From Streptomyces sp. MJM8645 (GTDB taxonomy: Bacteria > Actinomycetota > Actinomycetes > Streptomycetales > Streptomycetaceae), in contig NZ_LJJF01000001.1 in NCBI RefSeq assembly GCF_001625365.1, positions 744,001 through 808,000 on the forward strand: a stretch of DNA of 64,000 nucleotides. Direction: 5' to 3'. The position numbers and the translations under genes were made by a program. The notes below the pieces were generated by a model. It saw only the letters and a list, made by a program, of their open reading frames with translations. It was not told the DNA's origin and made no database searches. Position 1 is the stretch's first letter, and each line of letters opens with the position of its first letter. Positions 61,335 through 64,000 of this stretch are shown in pieces.

Positions 61335-61352
61335 TTCGAGCCGCTTTCGTGC
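61335..61352. promoter_or_regulatory. Candidate SARP binding site
   Basis: Heptamers TTCGAGC (61335-61341) and TTCGTGC (61346-61352), 11 bp apart, in the divergent promoter between the reductase and monooxygenase genes; similar in form to the site at 56263. Confidence 0.5.
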
Positions 61353-61449
61353 CCCGCCCGCGCCAGGGCTGCCAAGAGCGCTGGACACCGGCTCGAAGCG
61401 GCGCTGGCACGGTGGGCCCGTCGTACAGGAGCCGGCAGCGGAGGGCGCG

Positions 61450-62964
61450 ATGGACTGCGATGTGGTGGTGGCGGGTGCGGGGCCGACGGGCCTGATGCTC
61501 GCCTGCGAGCTGGCGTTGGGCGGTGCCCGGACGCTGGTGGTGGAGCGTAGGGAGGAGCCGGAGAAACACTCGAAGGCCATGGGCATGCAGGGCCGCACCG
61601 TGGAACTGCTGGAACTGCGCGGGCTGCTCGACCGGTTCCTGGAGGGCGCGGGCCTGCTCAAGGGCGGCAACTTCGCCAGCCTGGGCGTGCCGATGCGGTT
61701 CGAGGAGTTCGACACCCGGCACCCGTACGTGCTGCTGGTGCCGCAGCTGCGCACGGAGGAGCTGCTGGCCGAGCGGGCGCGGGAACTCGGCGTGCGGATC
61801 GTCCGGGGCGCTCCCGTCACCGGCTTCACCCAGGACGAGGACGGCGTGACCGTCGAGACCGGGACCGGCACCGTCCGGGCGAGCTACCTGGTCGGCTGCG
61901 ACGGCGGCGGCAGTACCGTACGCCGGCAGGCGGGGATCGCCTTCACCGGCCAGGACCCGCACATGTACGCGCTGATCGGGGACATGCGGTTCCGAGGTGA
62001 GCTGCCGCGCGGTGAGGGACTGGGGCCGATGCGCCCGGTGGGTCTGGTCAACCCGGAGAAGAGGTCCTGGTTCGGCGCCTTCCAGCACAAGCCGGACGTC
62101 TACCGGGCCACCGTCGCCTGGTTCGGCGAGCCCTTCCCCGACCGCAACGCGCCGGTCACCGAGGAGGAGATGCGCACGGCCCTGGTCGAGCACACCGGCG
62201 GCGACCACGGGATGCACGACGTCACCTGGCTGTCCCGGCTCACCGACGTCTCCCGGCTGGCCGGGGCGTACCGCAGCGGCCGGGTGCTGCTGGCCGGCGA
62301 CGCGGCGCACATCCACCTGCCGGCCGGCGGGCAGGGGCTCAACCTCGGCATCCAGGACGCGGTGAACCTCGGCTGGAAGCTCGCGTCCGTGGTACGCGGC
62401 CAGGGCGGCGAGGAGTTGCTGGACAGCTATCAGGGCGAGCGGCGCCCGGTCGCCGACGGCGTGGTGCGCAACACCCGGACCCAGGCCGTGCTGATCGACC
62501 CGGACCCGAGGTACGACGCGCTGCGCCAAACCTTCCGCGAGCTGATGGCACTGCCGGACACCAACCGCCACATCGCCGGGATGCTGTCCGGCTTCGACGT
62601 CGCCTACGGGACGGGTGACCACCCGTCGGTCGGGCGCCGGATGCCGGACGCCGACCTGCTCACCGCCGGGGGCGGCCGACGGATCAGCGGCTGCTTCACC
62701 GAGGCGCGCGGGCTGCTGCTGCTGCCCGACCCCGGACCGGCCGCCTCGCCACCGGCCGCCTCGCCACCGGCCGCCTCGCCACCGGCCGCCTCGCCACTGG
62801 CCGCCTGGGCCGACCGCGTCACCACCGTGACCGCCAAGGTCGCGGGCGCGGAGCCCGACCTCGCCTTCCTGATCCGCCCTGACGGCTACGTCGCCTGGGC
62901 CGGGCCCCCGGCGCGGCGCGAGGAGCTCCGCCACGCCGCGACCACCTGGTTCGGCGCCGCCTGA
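61450..62964 (+). CDS. FAD-dependent aromatic polyketide hydroxylase (second)
   Basis: 504 residues from ATG 61450 (GGAGGG upstream). Class A flavin monooxygenase: VVVAGAGPTGLMLACELALG, YLVGCDGGGSTVRRQAGI, LLAGDAAHIHLPAGGQGLNL, short thioredoxin-like C-terminus. OxyL/OxyE-like in type. An Ala-Ala-Ser-Pro-Pro repeat near residue 435 is encoded by the 15-bp repeat at 62740. Heads a plus-strand operon with the methyltransferase at 63023. Confidence 0.9.
   Translation: MDCDVVVAGAGPTGLMLACELALGGARTLVVERREEPEKHSKAMGMQGRTVELLELRGLLDRFLEGAGLLKGGNFASLGVPMRFEEFDTRHPYVLLVPQLRTEELLAERARELGVRIVRGAPVTGFTQDEDGVTVETGTGTVRASYLVGCDGGGSTVRRQAGIAFTGQDPHMYALIGDMRFRGELPRGEGLGPMRPVGLVNPEKRSWFGAFQHKPDVYRATVAWFGEPFPDRNAPVTEEEMRTALVEHTGGDHGMHDVTWLSRLTDVSRLAGAYRSGRVLLAGDAAHIHLPAGGQGLNLGIQDAVNLGWKLASVVRGQGGEELLDSYQGERRPVADGVVRNTRTQAVLIDPDPRYDALRQTFRELMALPDTNRHIAGMLSGFDVAYGTGDHPSVGRRMPDADLLTAGGGRRISGCFTEARGLLLLPDPGPAASPPAASPPAASPPAASPLAAWADRVTTVTAKVAGAEPDLAFLIRPDGYVAWAGPPARREELRHAATTWFGAA
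62740..62799 (+). repeat. In-frame 15-bp tandem repeat
   Basis: Four units of GCCGCCTCGCCACCG (last with one change), coding AASPP repeats in a surface loop of the monooxygenase before its C-terminal domain. Confidence 0.95.
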
Positions 62965-63022
62965 GAACCGCACGACCCGCACGACCCGCACGACACCCGC
63001 AGCACACCGAGAGAGGGAGAAG

Positions 63023-64000
63023 ATGACTTCAGTCACCGGCAGCCCCGCCGCCCGCGCGCGCCGGATCGTCGCACTCAACACCGCCTACTTCCAAGCGAAG
63101 GCGCTCCAGAGCGCGGTGGAGCTCGGCCTCTTCGAGCTACTGGCGGACCGCTCCGCCGGCGTCGACGAGATCCGGTCCGAACTGGGCGTCAACCACCGGC
63201 TGTTCAAGGACTTCCTGGACGCCCTGGTCGGCCTCGACCTGCTGACGGCCGAGGACGGCCGCTACCGCGCCGCCCCGCTCGCCGAGGAGTTCCTGCTCCC
63301 GGACGCTCCGACCTACCTGGGCGGCACCGCCCAGCAGCACGCCCGGCTGCACTTCCACGCCTGGGCGCAGCTGACCGACGCGCTGCGCGACGGCAAGGCC
63401 AAGTCCGCCGTCGCCGCGCAGGGTCCGCTGGCCTACCCCAAGCACTACGAGGACCTCGACCGCGCCCGCCAGGTCATGGCGCACATGGACGCCCACAACG
63501 GGTTCACCGCGGACGAGCTGGCCCGCCAGCTCGACTGGAGCCGCTACACGTCCTTCGTGGACGTCGGCGGCGCGCGCGGCAACGTGGCCTCCCGGATCGC
63601 CTCGGCCCACCCGCACCTGCGGGGCGCCGTCTTCGACCTGCCGGCGCTGCGCCCGCTCTTCGACGAGCTGGTGAGCACGGCCGGGACGGCCGACCGGGTC
63701 ACCTTCCACGGCGGCGACTTCTTCGCCTCCCCGATGCCGGAGGCCGATGTGGTGATCCTCGGCCACGTGCTGCCCGACTGGCCGGTCGACGACCGCCGGG
63801 AGCTGCTGCGGCGCGCCCACAAGGCGGTGCGGCCCGGCGGCGCGGTGGTGCTCTACGACGCCATGATCGACCCGGACGAGCGGGACCCGGAGGTCCTGCT
63901 GCAACGGATCAACCACACCATGATCCGGGACGACAGCTCCGCGTACTCGCTCCAGCAGGCCCGCGACTACCTGGAGGAGGCCGGCTTCACGGTCGACCGG
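63023..64000 (+). CDS. SAM-dependent methyltransferase, 3' end outside window (OxyT-like candidate)
   Basis: 326 codons visible, running off the right edge. Dimerisation domain (LNTAYFQAKALQSAVELGLF), SAM-binding SFVDVGGARGNVASRIASAH, and LGHVLPDWPVDDRRELLRRA in the catalytic region. Same PF00891 family as the gene at 58654 but a distinct paralogue. Next to an aminotransferase it may be the N-methyltransferase of the C-4 amine (OxyT in oxytetracycline), as tetracycline pathways require. GAGAGGGAG before ATG 63023; a 10-bp repeat (GCACGACCCG) precedes it. Confidence 0.88.
   Translation, partial: MTSVTGSPAARARRIVALNTAYFQAKALQSAVELGLFELLADRSAGVDEIRSELGVNHRLFKDFLDALVGLDLLTAEDGRYRAAPLAEEFLLPDAPTYLGGTAQQHARLHFHAWAQLTDALRDGKAKSAVAAQGPLAYPKHYEDLDRARQVMAHMDAHNGFTADELARQLDWSRYTSFVDVGGARGNVASRIASAHPHLRGAVFDLPALRPLFDELVSTAGTADRVTFHGGDFFASPMPEADVVILGHVLPDWPVDDRRELLRRAHKAVRPGGAVVLYDAMIDPDERDPEVLLQRINHTMIRDDSSAYSLQQARDYLEEAGFTVDR

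Noticed and set aside
1..64000. tRNA, rRNA, complete insertion sequences, prophage
   Set aside because: None recognised. The holin-like gene at 32523 stands alone, and no transposase with flanking inverted repeats was seen.

Overview
The window is very GC-rich actinomycete DNA. Codon third positions are strongly G/C, several genes appear to start with GTG or TTG, neighbouring genes often overlap by ATGA or GTGA, and regulators of the XRE/DUF397, SARP, TetR, GntR and LuxR types are present. All of this points to Streptomyces, Kitasatospora or a close relative. Most of the 64 kb is accessory genome: at least four specialised-metabolite loci plus a scattered set of CRISPR arrays. Gene calls rest on reading the translations and motifs by eye; no database search was possible.

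Layout: (1) 1-2941 is the end of a modular polyketide synthase (AT-ACP-thioester reductase-GNAT) that enters from the left, followed by a small flavoprotein. (2) 3740-10938 holds two XRE/TPR-type regulators, a small membrane protein and a tight four-gene operon of a GlmU-like left-handed beta-helix enzyme, a MurA paralogue with Asp in place of the catalytic Cys, an S12 serine hydrolase and a MurB paralogue: a second, possibly diverted, UDP-MurNAc-type pathway. (3) 11316-16317 is a compact RiPP locus: MFS exporter, TetR, a 26-codon precursor gene absent from ordinary ORF lists whose last six residues are AWYIWY (the sequence of the atropopeptide tryptorubin A), and two cytochrome P450 genes. 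(4) 16326-22870 contains five short CRISPR arrays (25 repeats of 28-29 nt, 20 spacers of 32-33 nt, type I-E-like) without cas genes, with related leaders, a 0.7-kb duplication between arrays, and a GntR/XRE gene cassette inserted between arrays 2 and 3. (5) 23222-32747 carries a secreted ricin-type lectin, a GH15 glucoamylase-like enzyme, a secreted M64 metallopeptidase, a TetR-FAD-monooxygenase pair with twin operators, a cation/proton antiporter, three tandem DUF397 genes and a holin-like protein.

(6) 32920-46697 is a hybrid PKS-NRPS locus on the minus strand: ACP-KS-AT-AT-ACP-C, then A-T, then a stand-alone ketosynthase with a Cys/Asn/His active site, a P450 and a formyltransferase, with an MFS exporter on the other side. 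The order suggests a beta-ketoacyl-aminoacyl intermediate that could be cyclised by the odd KS, for example to a tetramic acid. (7) 48147-64000 is the edge of an aromatic (type II) polyketide cluster: LuxR and SARP regulators, an OtrA/TetM-like ribosomal protection protein, PF04199 cyclase, flavin monooxygenases, aromatase/cyclase, C-9-type ketoreductase, acyl-CoA ligase, anthrone-type monooxygenase, two methyltransferases, aminotransferase and an F420-type reductase. This gene set matches the tailoring set of tetracycline pathways (oxy/ctc type); the minimal PKS and amidotransferase would lie to the right of the window.

Perfect inverted repeats mark several gene ends, and palindromes or SARP-like direct repeats mark several divergent promoters. 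Long stretches without genes (16357-17020, 44538-45323, 46912-48146) were read on both strands and contain only leaders, relics and short repeats.
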